Shown here: in pieces, positions 48,723-61,752 of the stretch
Position numbering within the stretch: the stretch's first letter is position 1
Layout: each line of letters begins with the position of its first letter
Assembly (NCBI GenBank): GCA_034336665.1
Contig: CM067572.1
Span: 1,109,786 to 1,173,785, forward strand
Direction of reading: 5' to 3'
DNA length: 64,000 nt
From: Luscinia megarhynchos
Taxonomy: Eukaryota; Chordata; Aves; Passeriformes; Turdidae
The notes under the pieces: model-generated
Databases searched by the model: none
Seen by the model: only the letters and a program-made list of their open reading frames with translations
Told to the model about the DNA's origin: nothing
Made by a program: the position numbers and the translations under genes

Positions 48723-49070
48723 AAAACCAAGGCAAAACACTGAGAACCTTCTGGAAGCAACTCCCTGCTTGATATAAAAATCTCTATTTTAATAGGCAGC
48801 CCAGTGCACTTGCTAATGCCACAAGGCAGGGCTGTTTTAATTTCCCCAACTCTGTCAATCCCATTCCACAGCACTCCCAGTCTCATCAGGCAGAAGCAGA
48901 AAGGAGCTGAGACTGCAAATCCCGAGGCACAAACCACCCACCTGAGCCACAGGGATGGAGGGGAGCTCAGATACTCTCACCCTACTCACACTCAGCCATT
49001 CCCAAATACAAAAAATAAAAAAGTTCAGAAAGCCGCAGACACAAACAGATTTTTTTTTTTTTTTTTTTAC

Positions 49071-49320
49071 CTGCTCGGGCTCCCCCCGGGCCATCCTCGG
49101 GGATGGGGCCAGGTGTTCTGGGGTCACCAGAGCCCTTTTGCTGCTCTCCCCCCGGCAGCATCCAGGGCAGGGTGGCAGGCAGGGATCCCGGAGCTGTTAA
49201 TTGCGGTGAATTACCAGCGAAGGCATCCCAGGAATGCAGAATAAAGCAGCCTAAAAGTTACCCGCGGCTCCGTCAGGTGACTGAAGGAGCCCAAAGGCAG
49301 CGAAGCCTTATCTCTGAATG
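49071..49320 (-). promoter_or_regulatory. CpG-enriched patch with possible VEPH1 5' untranslated exon
   Basis: Local rise in CpG (CCCGGG, CTCGGGG, ACCCGCGGCTCCGTC) in a CpG-poor region. On the minus strand a donor-like GAGCAG/GTAAAAAA lies at 49071, directly followed by an 18-base A run (T run 49051-49068). It sits 1.4 kb upstream of the VEPH1 start-codon exon, where a 5' UTR exon is expected. No transcript evidence is available here. Confidence 0.35.
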
Positions 49321-49324
49321 AGCT

Positions 49325-52300
49325 GCTCTGTTTCCAGGGCAAAATACAAAGCCTGCTCCACTTGAGGGCAGTTGTTTTTAATAGAGGAAACAGAACTCTC
49401 TGTGTTAGTGGAAAAGCTATCCTTCCCTGGGAAGGAGGGGAAACAGCCCTCAGTAAGCTCACACTGTTTGGAAGAAAGAGAACAAGTGAACAGCCTTGCT
49501 GGAGAGGAGATTTCCTGGCCAAAGGAATAAATGCTTCGTTCTGCAGCCTCTACATGAGCACAAAAGAGGGTCTGAGGTTTGCTCTGGCTTTTAACACGAG
49601 CCCCAGGAGCAGCACAACAAAATGTGCCCACATCATGCAGAAGAGTGCTCCAGGAAGGAAGGTCTGTGGAGCCCTCCCTTTGCTCAGCTGCTCTGAAACT
49701 CAGCAGCCCCTTCTGCAGGAGCTGGGCTCCATCCTCCTCCCCAGCCCCTTCCTGCTCAGGATATTCCCTGAGCCTTGGGAACATCACTGGCCCTGTGCAA
49801 ATGATCCTCCCCTGGGTGTGCTCCTGCACAGGAGTTTCTCAGAGAGAAACTGAGCTCTACCTGAACAGGAATTTTATGTGAGTTTTATAGACAATACTCA
49901 GGATAATGCAGAAAAAACGTTTCTTTATTGTGAGCTCTTGGAAATGGAATTATGGCAAATCCTCTTAATGCTTACATTGTGTAACAGTGCTGGAAATACT
50001 TTCCTTGCATCAGCATTAAAGAGAATTGTTCCTGAAGCATTTCCTTGCTCACAACAAGATTTGCTATTAATAGGCAGCAGGCACTGGGCAAGAGGGAAAA
50101 CAAATCATGTGTTGTAGAAATGTAATTTTTAAATTTTCTTTTTTAAAGGGTCAAGATGGGCAATAAAATTGCTTCAGAGTGTAATTCCTGAGGTGTAACA
50201 TCACCTTGAATCTATATGAGCCTGACTCCACACCACCCATCAGAGTTTTCCCACTCGCTGTATTTGTGTCCCTCACACAGAAAGGAATAGAAAAGGCAAA
50301 GGGTTTGGCCAAAGTTTGTCCATCCTGCCTGGATCCCCCTGGCACTGCAGAGGGGATCCACAGCAGGGATTTGCACCTTTCCAAGGCCAGAACGTGGGGA
50401 ACAAAGCAGGAACTCTAGTGCTTGGAACAAACTTCAAGTCATTATGCAGGAAAAACCCCTCAGCTTATAACACAAACCACTTGCACTGGTTCTGTGCAGT
50501 CCCACAGCAATTCCCGGGTTTGATTTGATTTTCAACACCTCCTTTCCCTTTTCATGGCAAGCTGAAAGAGCCACCCTTTCCCTGGGACCTTGAAGCTGCT
50601 CCCCTCCAAGGTGAATCTCTCCACTTGCTGCAGGCACAGCATTCTTACCAAAGCTCCTTATCAGAAGCAATCAGAATAAAAGCCAGCCTGACAGGTTTTG
50701 GGGCTTGAAGCTACTGAATTGGTCTGTTTGCAAAATAATTCCCCCAATAATAGAAGATTAACAATAAAAATTCCGTGTAAAAGGGCAGTTGGACCTACAG
50801 GCACCCAAAAGCCATTTGAACTTGAGCTGAAAGGCTGAGCCTTACAGTTTATCAGGAGCTCAGCTTCTGCAGAATGACATTAGAAGGACAGGAAAAAAGC
50901 CTCTTTTAAACCAAAGAGGAAGGGAGAAGATAAAATTTTTTATGTGTACAGTGAAGGAAATTCTACAATAAAATTATTTCCTTAACTTCCAAAATGTAAA
51001 TCCAGCTGCTTGATTTTCTGGGTGTTATCCCACTGGAAACAGAAGCACAACCTTCAAACAATTGTGCAGTGACATTTTTTTATCTAGTTCTGTGCTACAC
51101 ATCATCAGGAAAGCCTTCCCTCTCTTTAAGGGATTTTAGGGAACTCAGGCCACTGGAGCTCATGCTAAGTGAACCTTTAGAGGATTTTTTGGTTTCTCCC
51201 CTGCTGGAGCTGCAGTGAGGACAGGGATGCTCCCAACCCAGCCCAGGCAGGGTTCCCAAGGAAATCCAATAAATTACCAGAGCCTCCATCCTCTGTGACT
51301 CTGAGACACACCTTGGATCTCCCCAGGTGCTGCAGCACAACTCCCACATGGAATTTCTTATTCCCCACAGAAGGGCTGAGCCTCCACAGGTACCAGAGCT
51401 CTTTGCTGAACACAAGGCCATGCTCATTTTCCAAAATCTCCAAAAATCTAAAAGGTATAGAATGAGCACCTGGTTCAAAACTGTAACTTAAAGTGTCTCC
51501 AGTAAATTCACAGGAGAGGAAAATTATCTGGGAATTCCCAGGAGCTGGAGAGACTCGTGTTAGAGAACTGGGAGCTGTTTTGTCAACACAGCCCAGAGCT
51601 TTGAGTGTCCCTAAAAAGGAAACCAAAACTCCCTTTCCTTACCTCCCACCATGCTTAACCCATGGACTCCACACAGGGCTTTGGATGCCTTGGAGGAAAC
51701 AGAAGGAAAATAATGTTAGTGAGTCTTTGCCTTTCCAGACTGTAAAATTCCCCTCAGGACTCCTCCAGGAATGATTGGTGTGCACCAAAAAAAGTTTAAT
51801 CCTCAGGACCTGGGCCCTTAAAGGCAGGAGAGCAGCTCTGTGTTACTCACACATAAATGGAGTGAACAGAGCAGGTTTGGATTTCCATGCTCTGGGCATA
51901 AATGTTGTAACAACTGCATATTTATTTTTAGTTTCCTTTTCCACAAGTAGCAGGAATATTAGAATCATCTTCAAAGAAAAATCTGAATTTCAGGTAGAAT
52001 CCCCTTCTGTTGAAATTTTTCTGCATCTTACAAAAAAAAAGTTGTGGAATTTTTGTCTCAAAGAGTTACAGAAGTTTGTAATATTGCCAAGATTGCTGGA
52101 TGCTTCCTTCCCTCCCTGCACTGACCCAGGGAGAAAAAAAGCCTGGACACATTTCCCAAGAACATCCACATATGCAATTCATGGACAGAATATTACAGGA
52201 TATTTCAGAAAACCTTTTCCCCTCTATGTTGCACTCATCAAAATTTATTTTATTTTTATGCTTGGAAAGCATTTACTCCCTTAAAACAGATCATTCTTTC

Positions 52301-52700
52301 AAAACTTGGAAATAAAGTTCTCACATTTTTCAGTGAAAGAAAAGGATTAAAGATTATATTGAGAGAGCATCATTTTCACACAGGGTGAATAGACTACAGC
52401 AGTTCCCATGGGATCAGCTGCATATATTTAAAATCTTCCCACAAGACAACTATTGTTTCCTATGAGCCTCTCTCTTTTTTTCTGTCAGGACAGGTTTCCA
52501 CACTTCACATCCCTTGAAATCCCATGGATGCTGAGCTGGACCAGATGATGAAATGATAAATTATGTAGTCTATTAATTAATTTTAATCCCTAAAATTAAT
52601 TTTAGGGGTTAAAGCTGTTTTTTCTTTGGCACAGCTCACTGCAGTGCTGGGAGCTGACTTGCTCTCACATCCAGCTCTTGGGCACAAGGCACCTGTGTCA
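49325..52700. other. Upstream region of VEPH1, no recognised features
   Basis: Unique-looking DNA. Open frames of 127-173 codons (for example 49308-49829 minus, 51177-51626 minus, 51775-52284 plus) have no recognisable domain. No repeat identified. Confidence 0.45.
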
Positions 52701-55639
52701 GACAATCAGCAATTACAAGATCTCTCCTACCAGAATTCCAGGGCTGTGCCACCACCCACAGCCTGAAGGCAGCTCAGGGTCCCTCCAGACGTGAGAATAT
52801 TCTCCCCTGTGATGAGCTGGTGGAATCAGCAGCTTTATGGGTCAGGGTCTGCCTGAACTGAACCAGATCTCACCGAGCTCCAAGGCAGTTTTGGCTGCAC
52901 AGCCTGTGCAGAAGCCAGTGCTGCAGAGGGGTAAGAATGTACTTAGGAACTTGCCAACTTCTACTGCTGCAAACAGACAGCTTGATCAATTTTTTATATA
53001 AATAAATTTCTTGATAATCTGGGTGCTGTCAAGACAGTTTCCTGTGATTTTCAATCTATAAAAAGTCATATTTGGCTGCTGGTTCAGCACACACTGATGC
53101 TTTATATAGCACTTCATAAGACTTAGCATTTTTCACATCAGTAAGGCAGATTTGTAAGAATTCCATGTTTAAATGTCTCTGTGATATTAAAATATCAGGC
53201 TAAACTAAACAACACTAAAATGGAATAAATTGCTTCATAACAAACACTAATCACTGTCACAACGATGCTGTCAAAAGCTGCTCGTTTTCAAGGTACACCT
53301 AACGAGCTTTTAGATCTGTGATTTATTTTCAAGACCACAGTGATGTTACAGAAGAAGAATTTGGTTTAAAATTTTACAAATGGAATAATGTGTATTTCTG
53401 TCTAAAGAGAGTGAAGGGAGAAATGGGGCAAAGCATGAGGGACTACAGGGTCAGAATCCAGGGACCCTGTCATGAAAAATGCAATTCTGGCAGGGAAAAC
53501 TGGACCAGAGCAGTAAAAAATGCAAAAATCACTGAACCTCAAAGTCTCCTGAAGCAGCAGTCACCAGACAAGCACTGAATGTCCTGAAGTTCCTCCCAGG
53601 TACCTGGCAATCCACCCCAGAGGCTCTCCAGCTGGTGATTTAACAGGACCTGCAGTGTGCCAGGGTCCCCCAAAGCAAGGCTTTAATTCTGGAGCCCAGG
53701 GACAGAGTGAGGGCGCAGGGAGGAGAAGGAGCAGCTGAGCCCAGGGGGATGCAGGGGTGCTGCAAGTTCATGTCCCACACACAGACACTGCTTCTTCCTT
53801 CCCTGGCACCTCCAGCTCCCAGGCATCACTGTAACACATTCCTACATCTCACAGCCACAGCTCCTGCACTCACAGAAAGCCAGGAACAGCCAGGCTGGTA
53901 ACGACCTCACTCCCTCCAAAACCTCCTCCATTATTTAACACCCAGCCCTGCTCCTCAACGCCCCTCCTCACAGCAATTTATTCATTATTCAAACTGCTAC
54001 ACGAACACATATTTAAGTTATTCATACCTCTCAGAAGCGAGACCTCGGAAAAACATGAATAATGGATGGCAAATTGGAGCTCTTCAGAGAAATTGGGATG
54101 GGCTCCATCCCAGCTGCCAGTGCCCCTTCCATCCCCCTGGCTCTGGTATGTGAGCCAGGCTGCTCAGCCCTGTCAACCCGAGCGTACAGGCTATTCAGTT
54201 ACCCTGGAGTTGTCATGTGGAATCAAGCAAACAAATATCTTTTCTCCCTCTGCCCCAACCCCAGTGCTGGAAAACACATCAGGAATAATTCCTCACCCAG
54301 CTTAACTCGGGCAGCAGCTCGAGTGAAAGTGCTCCCAGCTCGATACGGAATTTGAATTAGTTAAAAGGATTTATCAACAGCCAGTGGTTACATTCAGTTA
54401 ATTAATAACCTGCTTAAGAGTAACAAGGAAATTGCAGAAGTTAATATTACTTATGGGGCCTCTTCTGGAAGGCTGGAGCCTGTCAGTGCCTCTGGAGGTG
54501 CTTCAGGCAAAGGAACAGTCAGGGGAGAGCAGGGCTCGGAGGAGGTGCAGCCTTTCAGCTGACACTGTGGCACCTCAGCAGCTCCTGAGGCTCAGCCAGC
54601 CCTCCCAAAGGGACCTGCCCCGGTGGGACCGTGCCCAGGAGCAACCTGAGCCCCTGCAGAGCCCGGCAGCTGCAGCAGAAATGATCTCCAAAGCATTCCA
54701 GAGGCTCTCCACACACACCGGTCCTCCCCCAGCAAGCCTGTCCTTACTTTTCCCCTTAACTTCCCTCTGACAAATGAACTCCAGATTCCCACCAAGTCAA
54801 GCTTAACTGAAACCGACCCATGGATCTGAGCCTGGCTGTGTCCTGCTCTCCTGGAGAGCACAGCAGCAAGTCCCCACTGGCAGAGTCCCAGCAAGGACAT
54901 TTTTCTAATAACAGCCCAAGAAATATCAAAGGAACCAACTGGGAACAGCCAAGTGTAAGGTCAAGCACCCTTGGGCAGCTGCTGGGAGAAAGGAAAGCCT
55001 GTTTGCCCAAAGATAATGAGGAGAAACGTTTGTACAACTCTTGTTAGGGTGCTTGTAATACTGAAGGAGTTTATAAATTATAGTTTTTTTTTAAAAATCT
55101 GCTCCCTAGAACACACATTCAGTCACACAAGTCCTCAGTTTTGATGGCAATTCCTCCTAATGGCTTTTTTTTTGCTCCTGTTCATTGCACCACAGCCTGG
55201 GCAATCAAATACAAAATTAATGGGGGGTGAACACATTCTTTTAACGACGTTAAAGTTGTTGTTCTTTAAGGGAAATCCAACTGCATGTTTCCTACATCTT
55301 CCTTTTAGCTCAGGAACGACAGGAACACAGCTGGCTTCCCTCCCACTTCTATGAGACTGCAAAAAGCCTTGTGAGATGATGGCAGGACAGAAAATATTCT
55401 CACTCTGAAATTCATTTTCTAAACAAGAGATTTTAATATAACAAATTTCACAGGGCAGGGTGGTCTGACTAAGAGAGCACAGACAGGGGGTTGGATTTTA
55501 TTTCTGCATCTCATAATGACTTTATCCATTGTACAGCAGGAATTCAGAGCTTCCTCTGCTCACCATGAACCTCATTTTGACTTCTAGCTGCAACTAAAAT
55601 CACCCAGAGATTGTGGATTTCCCATCACTGAAAATGTCC
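52701..55639. other. Upstream region of VEPH1, no recognised features
   Basis: Mixed composition, mostly unique-looking. No gene, RNA gene or element recognised. Confidence 0.45.
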
Positions 55640-55702
55640 TGGGCTGGGCTGGGAGCAGCCTGCTCATGGCAGGGGTGGAACAAGATGAGCTTTAAAGTTT
55701 TT
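55640..55702 (+). repeat. Short CR1 3' tail
   Basis: GGGAGCAGCCTGCTCATGGC and GTGGAACAAGATGAGCTTTA fit the sense CR1 tail. Confidence 0.65.
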
Positions 55703-57180
55703 GCTGTAATAATAAGACAAACCAAGATGTTCTGGTAATAAAGCAAAAAGGTTCACACACATCTTTCACCAGCTGAAAAAAGAGAATTACTTTATGTAGG
55801 TTTTTCCCCATCTTGGAAAAAAATAAATTTGTTTTAACTTTTATTATAACAGCTACAATGAATGACGCCCTTTTTCAGCAAAGCCCTGAAAATATTTATT
55901 TTGTTAGACTTTTAAAAACAAACATCTTGTTAGGGAAGAGACAGGCTATTGTTCTCCCTCTGACTAATTGGGAAAAAGCAACAGAATATTCCATATTCAT
56001 TACATTTCACCAAAATGACTCATGTTATCTTCCACCCAGACAAAGTGTTTTAATTTTAATAACGACAATGCCGACAGCTGCAATACTGTTTTTTGCAGAA
56101 GTTTGCTTGTAAATAATTAACATTTGTTGTATAATGACAGAGGGGGGGTTGATAGCTCTATTAATTTCACAGTCAGGCTGGAGTCCCTTTAATTTCAGGT
56201 ATTCTTAGGAACTCACTCCCCTCCCAACATAAAAGGCTAATGGCAAAATCAGGTTTATGTCCCTGCAGCCTGTTCCAATGCCAAAATCCTGTTGTATGCC
56301 AGGAGTCAGCCATGAAAAACCAAGGAGAATTGTGCAGGACTCACAGATCACACCTCCAGAGGTTTCAGTTTGGCTAATAATTGTCTGAAAATCTGAGGCT
56401 GAAATCTGGGATGGGATAAATGAGTTTTAAATTTAAATCCTGCTCTGTGCTGGGGTGGCCTCAGCAGGGGACAGGTCCAGGACAGGGCACCACTTATTAA
56501 ATATGTGCACTCCAAGGCTGGCCAAGCCATGAGTGTTCCCCTAATCCACTCATACTCTTAAAATCAGGCAACATCCCCCTGATTCTGATGGAATCAGCCA
56601 GGACATAAATGCCTTGAGGGTCATATAAAAGTTTCCCTTGTTTCCATACCAAGCCTTGCTTATTCTCTAGTGTAGTGTCCCGTCACAGCCTCTGCTGGAA
56701 TTAAAAGAGGTTTTCCCTGGATAAAACTCTGGGATTGTGACCCGGGTCTGCATGGGTTTGCAGGTGGGTATGGCCTTGTGCAATGCTCACAGCTCACTAA
56801 CAGCTGCCCCGCTCCAAAGGCTCATTTGCATCACAAACCCAACATCTGCCGCGCCATCGTGGCCATAAAGTTTATCACAAATAGGGAAACTTAGCATACT
56901 CATTTCTTTGTAACCAGCATGCTCATTTCTTTGTAACCACTGCTGGTTCAGAGAGGGCTCCAAAATACGCACAAGCAACAAAAAAGTCACCTCAGCCTCC
57001 TCTTGGACAAACCCAAACACACTCAGGCTCGTTTTTACATCTCCATACACATTTCCCATCTCAGGTAATATTTTCATTAACCACCTGCATCATCTCCCCG
57101 CTGAACGCATATTTTATTACTTCAGACATCTCCTTCCAGGGACAGGGCTTCCTTAATTGAGCTGCATAGTTTATGAACTG
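55703..57180. other. AT-rich unique region
   Basis: No repeats are seen over almost 1.5 kb. The composition (ATTAACATTTGTTGTATAA, TAATTTCACAG and similar) is typical of non-repetitive intergenic DNA and possibly includes conserved elements, which cannot be tested here. Confidence 0.4.
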
Positions 57181-57199
57181 CGCTAATTGAGCTGCATAA

Positions 57200-57730
57200 C
57201 TCCGCTGCTGCCGGGGTTTCAGACCCTGAACCCGACCCAGCATCGAGCGCTGGGTCTGTGCCACGGGAGCTGCAGCTCCGCAAGTTTAGGAGCCCTTAGG
57301 AGCTCTGCACTCCTGACATCCCTCGAGTTTTTAGTAATACCCCAAGGGGAAAAAAGCTGCATTCGGCTGGCACAAGTTTGTTTTAAGAGAGCCTTGAGAT
57401 GAACGAAGCTGCTGCTGGCAGCCCAAGGAACGCTGCGCTCTGAGAGCAGCAGCGAGGAAAACTCACCCAGAGAGTAAAAGCGGCTATTCCCATAGAGAAA
57501 AAGCCGTGTGACTGCAAGGACTGCTCCGAGCAGGCTGCCAGGTGCTGGGCAGGAGCCAGGAGCCTTCAGCAGGGTCCTGGAAGCAGGAAGGAGGAGCGGT
57601 GTTCGATAGGAGGGAGGACCTGCCGCTCGCAGCTGCCCCAGCTCAGAGCGCAGCAATCAGGGCAGAGACACCGCGCCTGCAGCCGGGGCTGGCTCCGCAC
57701 AGCACCCAGCTGTTCTCACCCTAATTAAGT
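57200..57730 (-). promoter_or_regulatory. CpG-enriched patch, candidate VEPH1 first exon/promoter
   Basis: CpG density is clearly above the surroundings (AACGCTGCGCTC, GCCGCTCGCAGC, ACCGCGCC). On the minus strand a consensus donor CTCTGG/GTGAGTTT lies at 57466/57467, so sequence from 57467 to about 57700 could be an untranslated first exon. It lies 9.8 kb upstream of the VEPH1 start codon on the correct strand. No TATA box is obvious. This is inference from composition and one splice motif. Confidence 0.4.
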
Positions 57731-59495
57731 CTATAGGCTAACAGGGGTTATTAATATTAATCCCCCAGCCTCTGAAGCTGCTAATGAAACCAGCTAATCC
57801 ATAGCAGTGACAATGAACCCAGGGATTTGTGCTGAGTTCCACGGGAGAGCAGCAGTACCTGCTCACACCTTGCCTGTGCACAGCTTCTCCTCCTGGCTGT
57901 GATGCCTCAGCACGGCACGAAAACCCTAAAACATCTGCTGAATAAGCTTTCCATCACTGATACTACACCTCAGAGGAGCACAGGGCTTTGCAAGGGGAGC
58001 ACGCTTCGTTTCACAACAACAGCAGAGCTGAGCAGCAGCAGTCACTTGGGAGCTTCAGGACACCAGGCAGGGCAAAATAGAAGAGAGGCAGCACCTCACA
58101 AGAAACCTTATTTAAATGAATTAACACCAGCACTGATGTGGAAGTGGCTTGGCAGGCAAAGTTCTGTTTGCTAGATTTGTAGATTCTTTGTATAAATAAG
58201 CACGAAACTGCAGAATGTTGGATTGGGAAAATCCTCGAGCTTACCAAACCTGTTGAGGCAAGAGCTGCCAGGTCTAAGCTCACCTGGTGTTTGTCCTGAT
58301 GTTGCTTCCCTAAGCAAAGCAACATGTTGAAATGAAAATCAACATTCCACAATTAGCAGATTACTCATTAGCCAGAGATTTCCCCTACTCCATTAGGAAC
58401 AGAGGACACCAGATCGCTGGTTTGTTCTGGTGTCTGAATTAATGATTCTTTGCTCTCTCAAGTATCTCCTTTTGAAGGAAACATCTCTTTATTTTCATCT
58501 CTTTCTCACTCTGCTCTGTTGTCCTGTTCCTGAGCAATCCTAAATTTTCATTTCCTCAGTTTCTCTGTGTTTTGGGGGTTTTGTTAGTTTGGGTTTGTTT
58601 ATGGGTTGTTGTTTTGGGATTTTTTTGGGGTGATATCACTGTTGTGTTTTTCCTCCAATATCCTCCCTAACCCGAGGACCTCCTGCTCCAGAAACCAACT
58701 CCCTGAATTCTCAACACATTTTGCAGAGAAACCATTTTCCTCTCATAACTTCAAAATTTAAACCAATAGTTCCTGCGAAATAAAACAAGATCTGATCCTT
58801 TGTGTCCAAAATGTGGTTCCTGGCTTTTCCCCAGCAGGTCTGAATTTATCAAATCCTGAGGTGTACACATTGCATTAAAACCAAGTAATAGAAAATTCAG
58901 TGTTCACCTTTCAAGTCCAACTCGGTAGGAAACCGATTCAATTTTGCTGTCAATTACGTTAGGGAGAAATAGGAGAAAATAGAAAAAAAAAATCAGATTA
59001 ATGCATTCTGAGATAAATGGTATTTCAGATAAGTTTAATCTTACTTTTGAGAGGTGCAAACTCATAACGTGCATCTACATGGAAGAGCCTGGAAAGCACA
59101 AGACCAACACAGTTTTTCACCCTCATCTAACTGAATTAGGATTTCCTTTTTTTCCCTCTGCAGGACTCACAGGACAGGACAAGGATTTCAGCTGGGGCCC
59201 GAAATTCCATATCCAGTTTAACTGACTTTAACCATAAAGGCAATTTTCTCCTAATCAGAAGTTCCATTGGCCCTTTGGTCTCCCTTGTCAGGCTATAAAT
59301 AGCTGCTCTCCTCTCTCCTCGTGAGGACAAGGATTAAAGGAAGACAACATGGAAAAAGAGATTGAAACCCACAGGAATTGGGGGTGGAGATTTCAGAGAT
59401 GTTTTTAGGAGGTTCCAGATCTCAGCTCAGCAGATTCTTCAGCTTAACTTTAACCATCCCAGTAACAATCTCATCTTTTTAATTATTCCATGTCC
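57731..59495. other. Upstream region, no recognised features
   Basis: Unique-looking sequence. A T/G-rich patch lies at 58565-58650. Nothing else recognised. Confidence 0.45.
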
Positions 59496-59499
59496 CATC

Positions 59500-59575
59500 T
59501 CTTAGAGTGGGGTTGGAAGGTGCCTCCAGAGACCAAGTCCAGCCCCAGCAGGGTGGTCAGGGCACCTCCAGCTGG
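59500..59575 (-). repeat. Short CR1-like fragment
   Basis: TTAGAGTGGGGTTGGAAGGT and CCAGCCCCAGCAGGGTGGTC resemble a reverse-complement CR1 end. A minisatellite starts right after it. Confidence 0.5.
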
Positions 59576-59882
59576 ATTTTGAACCATTTCCTGTCTCTCC
59601 CTTGGATTTTGAACCATTTTCCTGTCTCTCCCTTGGATTCTGAACCATTTTCCTGTTTCTCCCTGGATTTTGAACCATTTTCCCATCTCTCCCTTGGATT
59701 CTGAACCATTTTCCCATCTCTCCCTTGGATTCTGAACCATTTTCCTGTCTCTCCCTGGATTCTGAACCATTTTCCCATCTCTCCCCTGGATTCTGAACCA
59801 TTTTCCTGTCTCTCCCCTGGATTCTGAACCATTTTCCTGTCTCTCTCCCTGGATTCTGAACCATTTTCCCGTCTCTCCCCTG
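59576..59882. repeat. Minisatellite, about 31-bp unit, 10 copies
   Basis: Units of the type GGATTCTGAACCATTTT followed by CCTGTCTCTCCCT. Most differ by one or two bases. Frames of up to 128 codons on the minus strand are artefacts. Confidence 0.96.
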
Positions 59883-61055
59883 AATTCAGTGCATCCCCGC
59901 CCTTCTTGTACTGAGAAGTTTGTTTTTTAGAAGTGAAGTGCATTCATCACCTCTCACCCAAGAGAAAAAAAACCTTCCTGAATGTCTTCAAATCCATAAC
60001 ATTATTTCACCTATAAAATAATAAAACCTAACAGTGCCTTCACCCTTTATTTTGCTCCCAGAAGGGGTTAATGTCACACATACACACACACCAAGGATTT
60101 TTATATTTTGATAGCAAGGCAACAAAGAAATTCACTTAATGACAAGTTCTTGGACTGATGCATTATTCATTTGGTTATGTGACAGCAGAACAAAATTGTA
60201 GCCATAAATATATAATGTTACACACCACTTTTAATGTCGTTTACATTTATGGAGTAATCGGCTGTCTCCCACATTATCCCCTCTTTAGTCACTTCTCTTT
60301 TAAGGGAGTGTCATGAAATGCAGCTTGTGACATCAAAGATGTGTTTATTCAGGAACAGGGACAGCAAAAGGCCTGGATAAACCCAGGAACCTCAATCTCT
60401 GCTTATGAAAACTGGAAGGATTTTAGAGGTATCTTTACACTGTTTTCCCATGTACAAATTGCCTTTTTGCTCCTTTTTTCCTATGGTTAACATGAGTTTT
60501 TAAGTATTCAGGAGCAAAAGGAGACGAGGTGAGAAAGAGGACTTGTGACAAGGCTACAGCACAGATCCAAAGGAAACAGGGATGGATTCAGGCTGGCAGG
60601 GCAGTGTTCTTGCATGGAGGGTCCATCCAGGAGTTCCCACCCTACAACCACAGAATCCTGGGATGGAGGGGACACCTTCCACTCCAGCCTGGTCTTCCCC
60701 ACCTAATAAAACCTGTTCCTTCCACAAGCCTGGCTCTAGAACTGTTACAAGCCCTCCTGCTCATCCCCAACAGAGGATCATCATGGACATAAAACAGGGA
60801 ATTTCACCGTGCCAGACAAAAGCAGCTCAAGTGCCAAAACCAGCACTGAATCATTGCCTGAGCAGCAATTAAAGCAGAACAATGCAGATACCAGAGCCTG
60901 CCTTTAATCATCCCCCCAGCCCTCTGTTAATTAGCTAGGCTGCAGCAGCCACTGACATGATGAGCCTGTATGAGAATAAAAAGTAAAACTCTATTAAAAA
61001 TTCAGTAAATTATACAACACTCTTCCCTATCAAAATATTCTGAAATATTTATGTT
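59883..61055. other. AT-rich unique region, then ordinary sequence
   Basis: Repeat-poor to 60500. A possible degraded CR1 end is at 60648-60705 (ACCACAGAATCCTGGGATGG). No gene recognised. Confidence 0.4.
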
Positions 61056-61059
61056 TGGC

Positions 61060-61380
61060 TTTCCAGGACCTAAAGGGGGTTTGCAAAGAGGCTGGAGGGG
61101 CACTTTGCACAAGTGATAGGACAAGGGGGAATGGCCTTGAATAGAAGGTGGGAGGGTTGGATGGGATATTAGGGGAAAATCCTTCACTGTGAGGGTGGGG
61201 AAACCCTGGTACAGGTACCCAGAGGAGCTGTGGCTGTCCCTGGATCTCTGGAAGTGCCCAAGGCCAGGTTGGACATGGGAATTTGGGACAGGAAGGTGTC
61301 CCTGTGCCCATGGCAGGGTGGAACTAAATGGGATTTAGGTCCTTCCAAACCGAACCATCCTGGGATTCAGAGATTCTGAG
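61060..61380 (+). repeat. CR1 LINE 3' fragment, longest copy here
   Basis: Reads through GACAAGGGGGAATGGCCTTG, GGATGGGATATTAGGGGAAA, GAGCTGTGGCTGTCCCTGG and GGTCCTTCCAAACCGAACCA to the tail CTGGGATTCAGAGATTCTG. About 320 bp of sense CR1 3' end. Confidence 0.92.
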
Positions 61381-61409
61381 CGATTCCAGCAGCAATCCCA
61401 TTGGAATTA

Positions 61410-61602
61410 CACGGGCAGATAGTGATAGATAAGGGGGAACTGCCTCAAAACAAAGGAAGAAAAAGAAAGAAAGATTTGGATTAAATATTAGGGAGAAATC
61501 CCTTCCTGTGAGGATGGGGAGGCCCTTGCACAGCCTGGGACAGTGGAAGGTGGCACTGGATGGACATTAAGGTCCTTCCAACCCAAACCACTCTGTTTCT
61601 AA
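61410..61602 (+). repeat. CR1 LINE 3' fragment, second in tandem orientation
   Basis: GATAAGGGGGAACTGCCTCA, ATATTAGGGAGAAATCCCTT, then a deletion, and GGTCCTTCCAACCCAAACCA. It follows the preceding copy in the same orientation. Confidence 0.9.
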
Positions 61603-61731
61603 AATGACAAAGATCCCTAAAAAGATCCCAGGATTGTAATTCAGAATTCTTCCCATTGCGGTCTTTATCGATCGGGTTAAACGCGAGGGGCCCACGGCCG
61701 CCCTCAGGCGGGCCGAGCCCTCACGCCGCCC

Positions 61732-61752
61732 GCCCGCCGCCAGGGGGCGCCC
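61732..61752 (+). promoter_or_regulatory. CTCF-like site in the CpG island
   Basis: CCGCCGCCAGGGGGCGCC contains the CTCF core in near-ideal form (CCAGGGGGCGC). The match is by eye, with no score computed. Confidence 0.5.

Noticed and set aside
51775..52284. Plus-strand 169-codon frame in the upstream region
   Set aside because: No recognisable domain and mixed composition. It is not supported by splice signals or CpG context.
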